DNA from: Desulfovibrio sp. | GTDB lineage: Bacteria > Desulfobacterota > Desulfovibrionia > Desulfovibrionales > Desulfovibrionaceae | Reading direction: 5' to 3' | DNA length: 5,948 nt | Assembly: GCA_022837365.1 (NCBI GenBank) | Contig: JALHHV010000097.1 | Span: 1 to 5,948 of the forward strand | In this document: positions 1 through 5,544 of the stretch, piece after piece | Numbering within the stretch: position 1 is the first letter of the stretch | Layout of the letters: each line of letters starts with the position of its first letter | The notes under the pieces: model-generated | The model's database searches: none | Told to the model about the DNA's origin: nothing | What the model saw: only the letters and a program-made list of their open reading frames with translations | Translations under genes and position numbers: made by a program

Positions 1-984
1 GTGGAGGTCACCGGCCCGCTCAACGCGCCGCTGGTGCGGGCGGACATCACCGTGCCCGAGGGCGAACTGCGTCTGCTGCGCGGGCTGGGCGGCGGCGTCA
101 CCACCCTTGACGTCACTGAGGACGTGACCGAAAAGGCCGCCTCCCCGCCGTCCGCTTCCACCCCTGCCGCCGCCACGGCAGCCGCCCCGTCCACGCCCCC
201 TCCCGGCCCGCAGCTGGACCTGCGCATCGTGGTGCCGCAACGGTTCTTCATCCGGGGGCGCGGGCTGGACAGCGAATGGAAGGGCGACCTGCGCGTTTCC
301 GGCCCCGCCGCGTCCCCGGCGCTGGTGGGCGCGCTGTCTCCGGTGCGCGGCCGGTTCGACCTGCTGGCCAAACCGTTCAGCCTTTCGCGCGGCAGCATCG
401 CCTTCACCGGCGAACGGCCGCCCAACCCGGCGCTGGACCTGGACCTGACCAACGAGGGCCCGGCCGTCACCGCCGTGGCCCATGTGGGCGGCACGGCCCG
501 CCGCCCGGCCCTTTCCCTGTCCAGCACGCCCGCCCTGCCCCAGGACGAGGTGATGAGCTACGTGCTGTTCGGCAAGCCGCTGACCGAACTCAGCCGGTTC
601 GAGGCGTTGCAGGCCGCCAACGCCCTGCGCACCCTGTCCGGCGCGGGCGGCGACTTCGACGTGCTGACCTCGGTGCGGCGCACCCTGGGGGTGGACGTGC
701 TGCGGGTAGGCTCGTCGGACCCGGCCCGCCAACGCGCCGCCACGACCCCGCGCGACCCGTCCCTGTCCGGAACCGCCACATCCGGCAGCGCCGAGCAGGC
801 CCACCCCACGCTGGAGGCGGGCAAGTACCTGCTGGACAACGTGTACGTGGGCGTGGAGCAGGGCGCGGAACCGGGCACCACCGGCGCGCGGGTGGAAGTG
901 GAGCTGTTGCCCCGCCTGAACCTGGAAGGCCGCAGTTCACCCACGTCGAGCGAACTCGGCATCATGTGGAAAAAGGACTACTGA
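1..984 (+). CDS. tamB: TamB-family translocation/assembly module protein, C-terminal part (5' partial)
   Basis: This is the C-terminal 327 residues of a TamB/DUF490-family protein. TamB is a large inner-membrane-anchored periplasmic beta-rich protein that works with an Omp85 partner (TamA or BamA) in outer-membrane biogenesis and probably lipid transport. The reading frame is open at base 1 and full-length members usually exceed 1000 residues, so the GTG at base 1 is most likely an internal Val codon. Visible family signatures are the DEVMSYVLFGKPLTELS segment (residues 182-198), followed by FEALQAANALRTLSG, a Gly-rich stretch, and a 'TLGVDVLRVG' strand. The end, with amphipathic strands (VYVGVEQG, ARVEVELLPRLNLEG) and a terminal aromatic Tyr, resembles other TamB C-termini. 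An Ala/Pro/Ser/Thr-rich linker (about residues 46-70) and a polar insert (about 240-268) interrupt the beta-rich pattern. It is probably not in the heme operon, because 219 bases separate it from ahbC. Confidence 0.88.
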   Translation: MEVTGPLNAPLVRADITVPEGELRLLRGLGGGVTTLDVTEDVTEKAASPPSASTPAAATAAAPSTPPPGPQLDLRIVVPQRFFIRGRGLDSEWKGDLRVSGPAASPALVGALSPVRGRFDLLAKPFSLSRGSIAFTGERPPNPALDLDLTNEGPAVTAVAHVGGTARRPALSLSSTPALPQDEVMSYVLFGKPLTELSRFEALQAANALRTLSGAGGDFDVLTSVRRTLGVDVLRVGSSDPARQRAATTPRDPSLSGTATSGSAEQAHPTLEAGKYLLDNVYVGVEQGAEPGTTGARVEVELLPRLNLEGRSSPTSSELGIMWKKDY

Positions 985-1065
985 CCCCGCACCCTTGCGC
1001 CCGCCCCGGCCCCATCCGTGCGCCCCGCTCCGGACCGTTGCGCCGCAATGCCCGCCGCGCCGGGG

Positions 1066-1093
1066 TTGCTTTCCCTCCGTCACGAATTATGCT
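1066..1093 (+). promoter_or_regulatory. candidate sigma70-type promoter for the ahb-hemB operon
   Basis: TTGCTT (1066-1071) and TATGCT (1088-1093) are separated by 16 bases. They match the -35 consensus at 3 of 6 positions and the -10 at 4 of 6. The -10 lies in the only AT-rich patch (AATTATGCTA) of an otherwise very GC-rich gap, which is the main support. Transcription would start near 1100 and give a leader of about 100 bases before ahbC. A short inverted repeat, TCACG (1080-1084) and CGTGA (1098-1102), straddles the -10 and could be an operator or part of a hairpin. This is inference; the -35 is poor. Confidence 0.35.
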
Positions 1094-1112
1094 AGGGCGT
1101 GAGGACGTTTTT
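1074..1112 (+). terminator. weak terminator-like hairpin downstream of tamB, overlapping the promoter candidate
   Basis: Bases 1076-1078 plus 1080-1084 can pair with 1098-1105, giving CCT-G(bulge)-TCACG against CGTGA-GGA with a 13-base loop. Two bases later come five T residues (1108-1112). The shape resembles an intrinsic terminator for tamB, but the stem is short, bulged and has a large loop. The same bases include the candidate -10 box, so the two readings compete. No better terminator is visible between tamB and ahbC. Confidence 0.25.
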
Positions 1113-1193
1113 CCGGTGCCAGCCCGCCGCGCTACGCCCCGTGCCAGAAGGCCGGGGCCTCTCTCTTGCCAGCGCGTCCGGCGGCCAGCCAAC

Positions 1194-1198
1194 AGGAG
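1194..1198 (+). promoter_or_regulatory. Shine-Dalgarno sequence that sets the ahbC start
   Basis: AGGAG lies five bases before the ATG at 1204. The frame stays open upstream to a GTG at 1099, which would add 35 residues (MRTFFRCQPAALRPVPEGRG...) unlike the family N-terminus and with no comparable ribosome site. The ATG gives a protein starting MIGISKLY, as expected for AhbC of this group. An in-frame GTG at 1198 overlaps the Shine-Dalgarno and is unlikely. Confidence 0.88.
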
Positions 1199-1203
1199 TG
1201 AGA

Positions 1204-2385
1204 ATGATCGGCATCTCCAAGCTTTACTGTGGTCAGGTCGAGCCCTCCGACGCCCTTCGCTACGGGCGCCATTCGGGCCAGCTTCCCTCCCACCTGCTCC
1301 AGTTCTCCAAGGACAAGAAACCGGTGGTGGTCTGGAACATGACCCGCCGTTGCAATCTGAAGTGCGTGCACTGTTACGCCCAGGCCATCGACCCCGACGG
1401 CAAGGACGAAATCTCCACCGAACAGGGCAAGGCCATCATCGACGATCTCGCCGCCTACGGCGCGCCGGTGATGCTCTTTTCCGGCGGCGAACCGCTGGTG
1501 CGCCAGGACCTGGTGGAACTGGCCAAGCACGCCACCTCGCGCGGCATGCGGGCGGTCATCTCCACCAACGGCACCCTGATCACCAAGCAGAAGGCCCGCG
1601 AACTGAAGGAAGTGGGCCTGTCCTACGTCGGCATTTCGCTGGACGGCGGTGAAGAGGTGCACGACAGGTTCCGCGCCGTGCCCGGCTCGTTCCGCCGCGC
1701 GCTGGAAGGCATCGAGAATTGCAAGGCCGAAGGGCTGAAGGTGGGCCTGCGCTTCACCATCAACAAGCGCAACCAGGGCGAGGTGCCCAAGCTGTTCCAG
1801 CTGCTGCGCGACCTTGAAGTGCCGCGCATCTGCTTCTACCACCTGGTGTACTCCGGCCGCGGCTCCGAACTGATCAAGGAAGACCTGGACCACGCCGAAA
1901 CCCGCGCCATGGTCGACCTGCTCATGGACAAGACGCGCGAGCTGTTCGACGCCGGGCTGCACAAGGAAGTGCTGACCGTGGACAACCACGCCGACGGCCC
2001 CTACGTGTGGATGCGCATGCTGAAGGAAGACCCCAAGCGCGCCGCCGAGGTGTTCGAACTGCTCCAGTACAACGAGGGCAACAGCTCCGGGCGCGGCATC
2101 GGCTGCATCTCGTGGGACGGCAAGGTGCACCCCGACCAGTTCTGGCGCCAGCACGTGATGGGCAACGTCCTGGAACGCCCCTTCTCGCAGATCTGGGACG
2201 ACCCGAACATCGAACTGCTGCACAAGCTGAAGGACAAGAAGCAGCACGTGGGCGGCCGCTGCGCCACCTGCCGCTTCCTGAACATCTGCGGCGGCAACTT
2301 CCGCGCCCGCGCCGAAGCCTACTACGGCGACGTCTGGGCCCAGGACCCCGCCTGCTACCTGACCGACGACGAAATCCGCGCGTAG
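1204..2385 (+). CDS. ahbC: AhbC, 12,18-didecarboxysiroheme deacetylase (Fe-coproporphyrin III synthase), radical SAM
   Basis: This 393-residue cytoplasmic radical SAM enzyme carries out the second step from siroheme to heme. It removes the C2 and C7 acetate side chains of 12,18-didecarboxysiroheme to yield Fe-coproporphyrin III. The radical SAM cluster motif is C50-NLK-C54-VH-C57, with SGGEP at 93-97 (SAM amino-group binding), STNGT at 120-124 and VGISLDG at 142-148. A second cysteine set near the C-terminus (C353, C356, C362 and C384 in [16 protein letters not shown]...DPACYL) matches the auxiliary [4Fe-4S] region of the NirJ/AhbC branch. The stretch NHADGPY and the [11 protein letters not shown] segment are also typical of that branch, and they separate it from AhbD. 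NirJ (heme d1 synthesis) is the nearest alternative, but the hemB/ahbD/ahbA neighbours and the absence of other nir genes favour AhbC. The start is chosen by AGGAG five bases upstream. A 109-base gap with a strong hairpin separates it from hemB. Confidence 0.93.
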   Translation: MIGISKLYCGQVEPSDALRYGRHSGQLPSHLLQFSKDKKPVVVWNMTRRCNLKCVHCYAQAIDPDGKDEISTEQGKAIIDDLAAYGAPVMLFSGGEPLVRQDLVELAKHATSRGMRAVISTNGTLITKQKARELKEVGLSYVGISLDGGEEVHDRFRAVPGSFRRALEGIENCKAEGLKVGLRFTINKRNQGEVPKLFQLLRDLEVPRICFYHLVYSGRGSELIKEDLDHAETRAMVDLLMDKTRELFDAGLHKEVLTVDNHADGPYVWMRMLKEDPKRAAEVFELLQYNEGNSSGRGIGCISWDGKVHPDQFWRQHVMGNVLERPFSQIWDDPNIELLHKLKDKKQHVGGRCATCRFLNICGGNFRARAEAYYGDVWAQDPACYLTDDEIRA

Positions 2386-2420
2386 GCACGCCCCGCGCCG
2401 GAACCATACCTGCCATGACG

Positions 2421-2451
2421 GCGCCCGGACGGCCCTGTGCCGTCCGGGCGC
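2421..2451 (+). other. perfect 13-bp intercistronic hairpin between ahbC and hemB
   Basis: GCGCCCGGACGGC (2421-2433) is followed by the loop CCTGT and its exact reverse complement (2439-2451). No T-run follows, so it is not a standard intrinsic terminator. In mRNA it could stabilise the upstream ahbC message, mark a processing site, or cause partial termination or pausing and so set the ratio of ahbC to hemB. It lies 43 bases before the hemB ATG and does not cover the hemB ribosome site. Confidence 0.8.
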
Positions 2452-2494
2452 ACGCCACGCCAAGCGTTTCAACCTGCCTACTCCAGGAGACGGC

Positions 2495-3496
2495 ATGTCC
2501 GAATTCGGGGACTTCTTCCGGGGGCGCAGACTGCGCCGCACCGCTGCCCTGCGCGAGATCGTGCGCGAAACCGCGCTGCGCCCGGCCGACCTGATGATGG
2601 CCTACTTCGTGGTGGAAACCGACGATCCCGCCTTCCGCAAGGAAATCGGGGCGATGCCGGGCCAGTACCAGCTTTCGTTGCAGGAACTGGAAAAGCAGGT
2701 GGAAGCCGCCGTGGCCACGGGCCTGCGCAGCTGCATCCTGTTCGGCATCCCGAAAGAGAAGGACTATCGCGGCAGCGAGGCCTACAACAAGGACGGCGTC
2801 GTGCAGCAGGCCGTGCGCCTGCTGAAGAAGCGCTGGCCGAACCTGGTGGTGTGCACCGACGTGTGCCTGTGCGAATACACCGACCACGGCCACTGCGGCC
2901 TGGTGCGCCAGGGCGACACCTCGGGCGAGGTGCACAACGACCCCACCCTGTCGCTGCTGGCCAAGACCGCCGTGAGCCACGCCGAGGCCGGGGCCGACAT
3001 GGTGGCCCCCTCGGACATGATGGACGGCCGGGTGCAGGCCATCCGCCGGGCGCTGGACCAGAACGGGTTCACCCACATTCCGGTCATGTCGTACGCGGTG
3101 AAGTACGCATCCAGCTTCTACGGCCCGTTCCGCGAGGCGGCGGAATCCACCCCCCGGTTCGGCGACCGCAAGACCTACCAGATGGACCCCGCCAACCGGG
3201 TGGAGGCCATGCGCGAGGCGGCGGCCGACATAGCCGAGGGCGCGGACATGCTCATCGTCAAGCCCGCCGGGCCGTACCTGGACATCATCCGCGACGTGCG
3301 CGACCGCTTCGACGTGCCCGTGGCCGCCTATCAGGTGAGCGGCGAATACGCCATGATCCGCGCGGCCGGGCTGAACGGCTGGATCAACGAGGACGCCGTG
3401 GTCATGGAATCGCTGCTGGGCATCAAGCGCGCCGGGGCCGGGCTGATCATCACCTACTTTACCGAAGACCTGCTGCGCAAAGGGCTGGTGAACTAG
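2495..3496 (+). CDS. hemB: HemB, delta-aminolevulinic acid dehydratase (porphobilinogen synthase)
   Basis: This 333-residue, normally octameric cytoplasmic enzyme condenses two 5-aminolevulinates into porphobilinogen, the common precursor of siroheme, heme and corrinoids. The TIM-barrel family landmarks are all present. The metal-binding cysteines are C124, C126 and C134 in [14 protein letters not shown], indicating a zinc-type active site. The two Schiff-base lysines are K203 ([15 protein letters not shown]) and K256 ([12 protein letters not shown]). The [12 protein letters not shown] segment (224-235) and the following Glu correspond to the region that carries the allosteric magnesium site in other members. 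[11 protein letters not shown] (278-288) and the C-terminal [13 protein letters not shown] are also standard. Length is normal. The ATG is preceded by AGGAGA (2485-2490). The gene sits between the two radical SAM heme genes and its stop is one base from the ahbD start, linking precursor supply with the last heme steps. Confidence 0.97.
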   Translation: MSEFGDFFRGRRLRRTAALREIVRETALRPADLMMAYFVVETDDPAFRKEIGAMPGQYQLSLQELEKQVEAAVATGLRSCILFGIPKEKDYRGSEAYNKDGVVQQAVRLLKKRWPNLVVCTDVCLCEYTDHGHCGLVRQGDTSGEVHNDPTLSLLAKTAVSHAEAGADMVAPSDMMDGRVQAIRRALDQNGFTHIPVMSYAVKYASSFYGPFREAAESTPRFGDRKTYQMDPANRVEAMREAAADIAEGADMLIVKPAGPYLDIIRDVRDRFDVPVAAYQVSGEYAMIRAAGLNGWINEDAVVMESLLGIKRAGAGLIITYFTEDLLRKGLVN

Positions 3497-3497
3497 C

Positions 3498-4721
3498 ATG
3501 AGCCATCCACAACACCCCGGCGACGAACGCAAGGCCGGACATCCTGGTGGACATCCGGCCAGCCCGCAGGGCGGACAGCCGGGAGGCCATCCCGGCGGCG
3601 GTCATCCTTCCGGCCATCCTTCCGGAGTAGGCGCGCCGCAGATGCCGCGCACCCTGCCCGACGGCACCCCCACCTGCAAGCTCATCGCGTGGGAGGTGAC
3701 CCGCTCGTGCAACCTGGCCTGCAAGCACTGCCGGGCCGAAGCGCACGAGGAGCCCTACCCCGGCGAGTTCTCCACCGAAGAGGCCAAGGCCCTCATCGAC
3801 ACCTTTCCGCAGGTGGGCAACCCCATCATCATCTTCACCGGGGGCGACCCCATGATGCGGCCCGACGTGTACGAACTCATCGCGTACGCCACCGGCATCG
3901 GCCTGCGCTGCGTCATGTCGCCCAACGGCACCCTGATCACACCGGAAACGGCCAGCATGATGAAGGAATCAGGCGTGCAGCGCTGCTCCATCTCCATCGA
4001 CGGGCCGGACGCCGCCAGCCACGACGCCTTCCGGGGCGTGCCCGGCGCGTTCGACGCCTCCCTGCGGGGCATCGAATACCTGAAGCAGGCGGGCATCGAG
4101 TTCCAGATCAACACCACCGTCACCCGCGACAACCTCGGCAGCTTCAAGGACATCTTCAGGCTGTGCGAGCGCATCGGCGCGGCGGCGTGGCACATCTTCC
4201 TGCTGGTGCCCACCGGGCGCGCGGCGGGCCTTGGCGACCAGGTCATCTCGGCCACGGAATACGAGGACGTGCTGAACTGGTTCTACGACTTCCGCAAGAC
4301 CACCTCCATGCACCTTAAGGCCACCTGCGCGCCGCACTACTACCGCATCATGCGCCAGCGGGCCAAGGAAGAGGGCGTGGCGGTCACGCCCGACACCTTC
4401 GGCATGGACGCCCTGACGCGCGGCTGCCTCGGGGGCATCGGGTTCTGCTTCATCAGCCACGTGGGACAGGTGCAGCCGTGCGGCTACCTGGAACTGGACT
4501 GCGGCAACGTGCACGAGACGCCCTTCCCCGAAATCTGGCGCAACACGCACCATTTCAAGCAGTTCCGCGACCAAGACGCCTACACCGGCAAGTGCGGCCC
4601 GTGCGAATACCACAAAGTGTGCGGCGGCTGCCGCGCGCGCGCCTACAACATGAGCGGCGACCACATGGCCGAGGAACCGCTGTGCTCGTACACCCCCCGG
4701 CGCACCGGCGCGTGCCGCTGA
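3498..4721 (+). CDS. ahbD: AhbD, heme b synthase (Fe-coproporphyrin III oxidative decarboxylase), radical SAM
   Basis: This 407-residue radical SAM enzyme catalyses the last step of the siroheme-dependent pathway: two propionates of Fe-coproporphyrin III are oxidatively decarboxylated to vinyl groups, giving heme b. The cluster motif is C71-NLA-C75-KH-C78. The usual GGE is replaced by GGD (TGGDP, 114-118), a 'GGE-like' form known for AhbD. The C-terminal half carries a SPASM-like cysteine set: C310, C317, C328 and C335, then C366, C369, C375, C378 and C396, consistent with an auxiliary [4Fe-4S] cluster. The segment HLKATCAPHYYR (272-283) is typical of this branch. The first ~48 residues are an unusual tail rich in His, Gly and Pro. 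The ATG at 3498 has only GGTGA (3487-3491) inside the hemB end, six bases upstream; a later in-frame ATG at 3642 (Met49) with GGAG 14 bases upstream would remove the tail. The one-base gap after hemB suggests translational coupling. Confidence 0.93.
   Translation: MSHPQHPGDERKAGHPGGHPASPQGGQPGGHPGGGHPSGHPSGVGAPQMPRTLPDGTPTCKLIAWEVTRSCNLACKHCRAEAHEEPYPGEFSTEEAKALIDTFPQVGNPIIIFTGGDPMMRPDVYELIAYATGIGLRCVMSPNGTLITPETASMMKESGVQRCSISIDGPDAASHDAFRGVPGAFDASLRGIEYLKQAGIEFQINTTVTRDNLGSFKDIFRLCERIGAAAWHIFLLVPTGRAAGLGDQVISATEYEDVLNWFYDFRKTTSMHLKATCAPHYYRIMRQRAKEEGVAVTPDTFGMDALTRGCLGGIGFCFISHVGQVQPCGYLELDCGNVHETPFPEIWRNTHHFKQFRDQDAYTGKCGPCEYHKVCGGCRARAYNMSGDHMAEEPLCSYTPRRTGACR
3540..3625 (+). repeat. short tandem-like repeats encoding the His/Gly/Pro-rich AhbD tail
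   Basis: The DNA for AhbD residues 15-43 is built from variations of CAT-CC(N)-(GGN/TCC)-GGN, encoding HPGG and HPSG units. The clearest copies are CATCCTTCCGG at 3603-3613 and 3615-3625, a 12-base period. Codons here (CCT, GGT, GGA) are less biased to third-position G/C than in the rest of the gene, as expected of a repeat-expanded, low-complexity segment. Confidence 0.7.
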
Positions 4722-4731
4722 CGGAGGCATC

Positions 4732-5247
4732 ATGACCGCATCCCACGCCGAAAGCTGCACTGCCCCAGACACTGGCACTGCCGCTCCCGCTGACACGCTC
4801 GACCAGATCGACAAGCGCATCCTGGACGTCATCCAGTCGGACTTTCCGCTGGAATCGCGCCCCTACGCCGTCATCGGCGAGAAATGCGCCATCACCGAGG
4901 CGGAAGCGCTGGCCCGCGTGCGCGCCATGCGCGAGCGCAGGCTTATCCGCCGCCTGGGGGCCAACTTCCAGTCGGCCAAGCTGGGCTTCCGCTCCACGCT
5001 GTGCGCGGCCAAGGTGCCCGCGGAGGTCATGGACACCTTCGTGGCCGAGGTGAACGGCCACGTGGGGGTCACCCACAACTACCTGCGCGACCACGAATAC
5101 AACATCTGGTTCACCTGCATCGGCCCCTCGTGGGACAGCGTGTGCGCCACCCTGGCCGAGATCACCGAAAAGACCGGCATCCCCATCCTGAACCTGCCCG
5201 CGACGAAGCTGTACAAGATCAAGGTGGATTTCCAGATGGGCGAGTAG
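4732..5247 (+). CDS. ahbA: siroheme decarboxylase subunit (AhbA/AhbB family, AhbA-like)
   Basis: This is a 171-residue member of the AsnC/Lrp-like AhbA/AhbB/NirDLGH family. Two such subunits together decarboxylate the C12 and C18 acetates of siroheme to give 12,18-didecarboxysiroheme, the AhbC substrate. The N-terminal helix-turn-helix-like part (about 24-75, LDQIDKRILDVIQ, then FPLESRPYAVIG and LIRRLGANF) is followed by a ferredoxin-like domain containing LGFRSTLCAAKVP (84-96), GVTHNYLRDHEYNIWFT (112-128, with conserved His115 and His121) and LNLPATKLYKIKVDF (153-167). The FPL-RPY and THNYLR-H-YN-WF motifs mark an enzyme rather than a regulator, although automated annotation may say AsnC transcription factor. 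Assignment to the alpha rather than the beta subunit is from recollection of family sequences and is less certain than the family itself. GGAGG (4723-4727) precedes the ATG. The first ~22 residues are a variable Ala/Thr-rich extension. The stop codon TAG overlaps the edge of the inserted element downstream. Confidence 0.88.
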   Translation: MTASHAESCTAPDTGTAAPADTLDQIDKRILDVIQSDFPLESRPYAVIGEKCAITEAEALARVRAMRERRLIRRLGANFQSAKLGFRSTLCAAKVPAEVMDTFVAEVNGHVGVTHNYLRDHEYNIWFTCIGPSWDSVCATLAEITEKTGIPILNLPATKLYKIKVDFQMGE

Positions 5248-5263
5248 GGGGTATTTCTCAATG
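5247..5263 (+). repeat. left terminal inverted repeat of the element
   Basis: GGGGGTATTTCTCAATG pairs with 5426-5442 at 16 of 17 positions; the mismatch is A5253 against C5436. Its first G is also the third base of the TAG stop codon of the upstream decarboxylase gene. Confidence 0.85.
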
Positions 5264-5343
5264 GTCCTTTCGCCCGTTGGCTGCGTCAACCGCCGCCTGC
5301 CATATCGGTCGAATACGATAAGAGTACGCGTTGCGGTCGCCAT

Positions 5344-5370
5344 CCGTAAGGCTCGCAAGCTCGCCTACGG
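5344..5370 (+). repeat. internal hairpin in the element's centre
   Basis: CCGTAAGGC (5344-5352) pairs with GCCTACGG (5363-5370) apart from one bulged A. The 10-base loop contains part of the direct repeat GCTCGC-AA-GCTCGC (5351-5364). It lies between the two long arms and would be the tip structure of the folded element. Confidence 0.6.
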
Positions 5371-5425
5371 CTGCCGCACTCCCTCATGGCAGGCGACGTT
5401 TTCCTTGCCAACGAACGAAAATCCT

Positions 5426-5442
5426 CATTGAGAAACACCCCC
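5426..5442 (-). repeat. right terminal inverted repeat of the element
   Basis: CATTGAGAAACACCCCC is the reverse complement of 5247-5263 with one mismatch and is followed by TA (5443-5444), matching the TA immediately left of the element. Confidence 0.85.
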
Positions 5443-5453
5443 TAAATGGCATT

Positions 5454-5488
5454 GGCCCCGGACCTGCATGACCAGTCCGGGGCCTTTT
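5454..5488 (+). terminator. intrinsic terminator of the ahb-hemB operon
   Basis: GGCCCCGGAC (5454-5463), an 11-base loop and GTCCGGGGCC (5475-5484) form a perfect 10-bp GC-rich stem followed directly by TTTT (5485-5488). It is oriented to end transcripts of the + strand heme genes. Before the element inserted it would have begun about 10 bases after the ahbA stop codon; now it is about 200 bases away. Confidence 0.9.
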
Positions 5489-5509
5489 CATGCCGTACGG
5501 TTGCCCGGC

Positions 5510-5538
5510 TTGCCCGCCCGCCTCGCCTGCCCTATGGA
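5510..5538 (+). promoter_or_regulatory. very weak promoter candidate before the RtcB-like gene
   Basis: TTGCCC (5510-5515) and TATGGA (5533-5538) are 17 bases apart, each matching consensus at only 3 of 6 positions. A new promoter is expected after the terminator, and this is the only spacing-compatible pair seen, but chance occurrence is likely. Confidence 0.15.
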
Positions 5539-5544
5539 TGGGGC

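Larger units (their letters stand above)
5247..5442. mobile_element. 196-bp MITE-like palindromic element with 17-bp terminal inverted repeats and flanking TA
   Basis: The ends, GGGGGTATTTCTCAATG (5247-5263) and CATTGAGAAACACCCCC (5426-5442), are inverted repeats with one mismatch in 17. Both are bordered by TA (5245-5246 and 5443-5444), which fits a TA target-site duplication as made by IS630/Tc1-mariner-type transposases. The symmetry extends inward over arms of about 57 bases: TTTCG/CGAAA (5268-5272 and 5416-5420), CGTTGGC/GCCAACG (5275-5281 and 5407-5413), and 12 of 13 pairs between 5291-5303 and 5386-5398. The 82-base centre holds a further hairpin at 5344-5370. I see no protein-coding capacity. 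It therefore looks like a non-autonomous MITE, or a large intergenic palindromic repeat. The mobility class is inferred; the symmetry is seen directly. Confidence 0.75.

Noticed and set aside
1116..1147. Direct repeat GTGCCAG (1116-1122 and 1141-1147) in the ahbC leader
   Set aside because: Seven bases in a GC-rich leader is within chance expectation, and no further copies or symmetry were seen.
1099..1203. Upstream GTG start for ahbC giving 35 extra residues
   Set aside because: The extension has no family resemblance, overlaps the probable promoter region, and AGGAG is correctly placed only for the ATG at 1204.
1204..2385. nirJ of heme d1 biosynthesis
   Set aside because: NirJ and AhbC are close relatives, but no cytochrome cd1 or other nir genes are present, and hemB, ahbD and the decarboxylase subunit surround the gene.
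1132..2541. Long open frame on the - strand (469 codons) opposite ahbC
   Set aside because: It lies antisense to a clearly recognised radical SAM enzyme, is rich in Val/Ala/Gly/His as expected of a mirror frame of GC-rich coding DNA, and shows no family motif.
1922..3532. Long open frame on the - strand (536 codons) opposite ahbC and hemB
   Set aside because: It covers the ends of two real genes and the intercistronic hairpin, has no recognisable domain, and ends in an Arg/Cys/Ser-rich low-complexity tail typical of shadow frames.
4732..5247. AsnC/Lrp-type transcription regulator of the operon
   Set aside because: The fold is shared, but the FPL-RPY and THNYLR-H-YN-WF motifs and the heme gene context fit siroheme decarboxylase.
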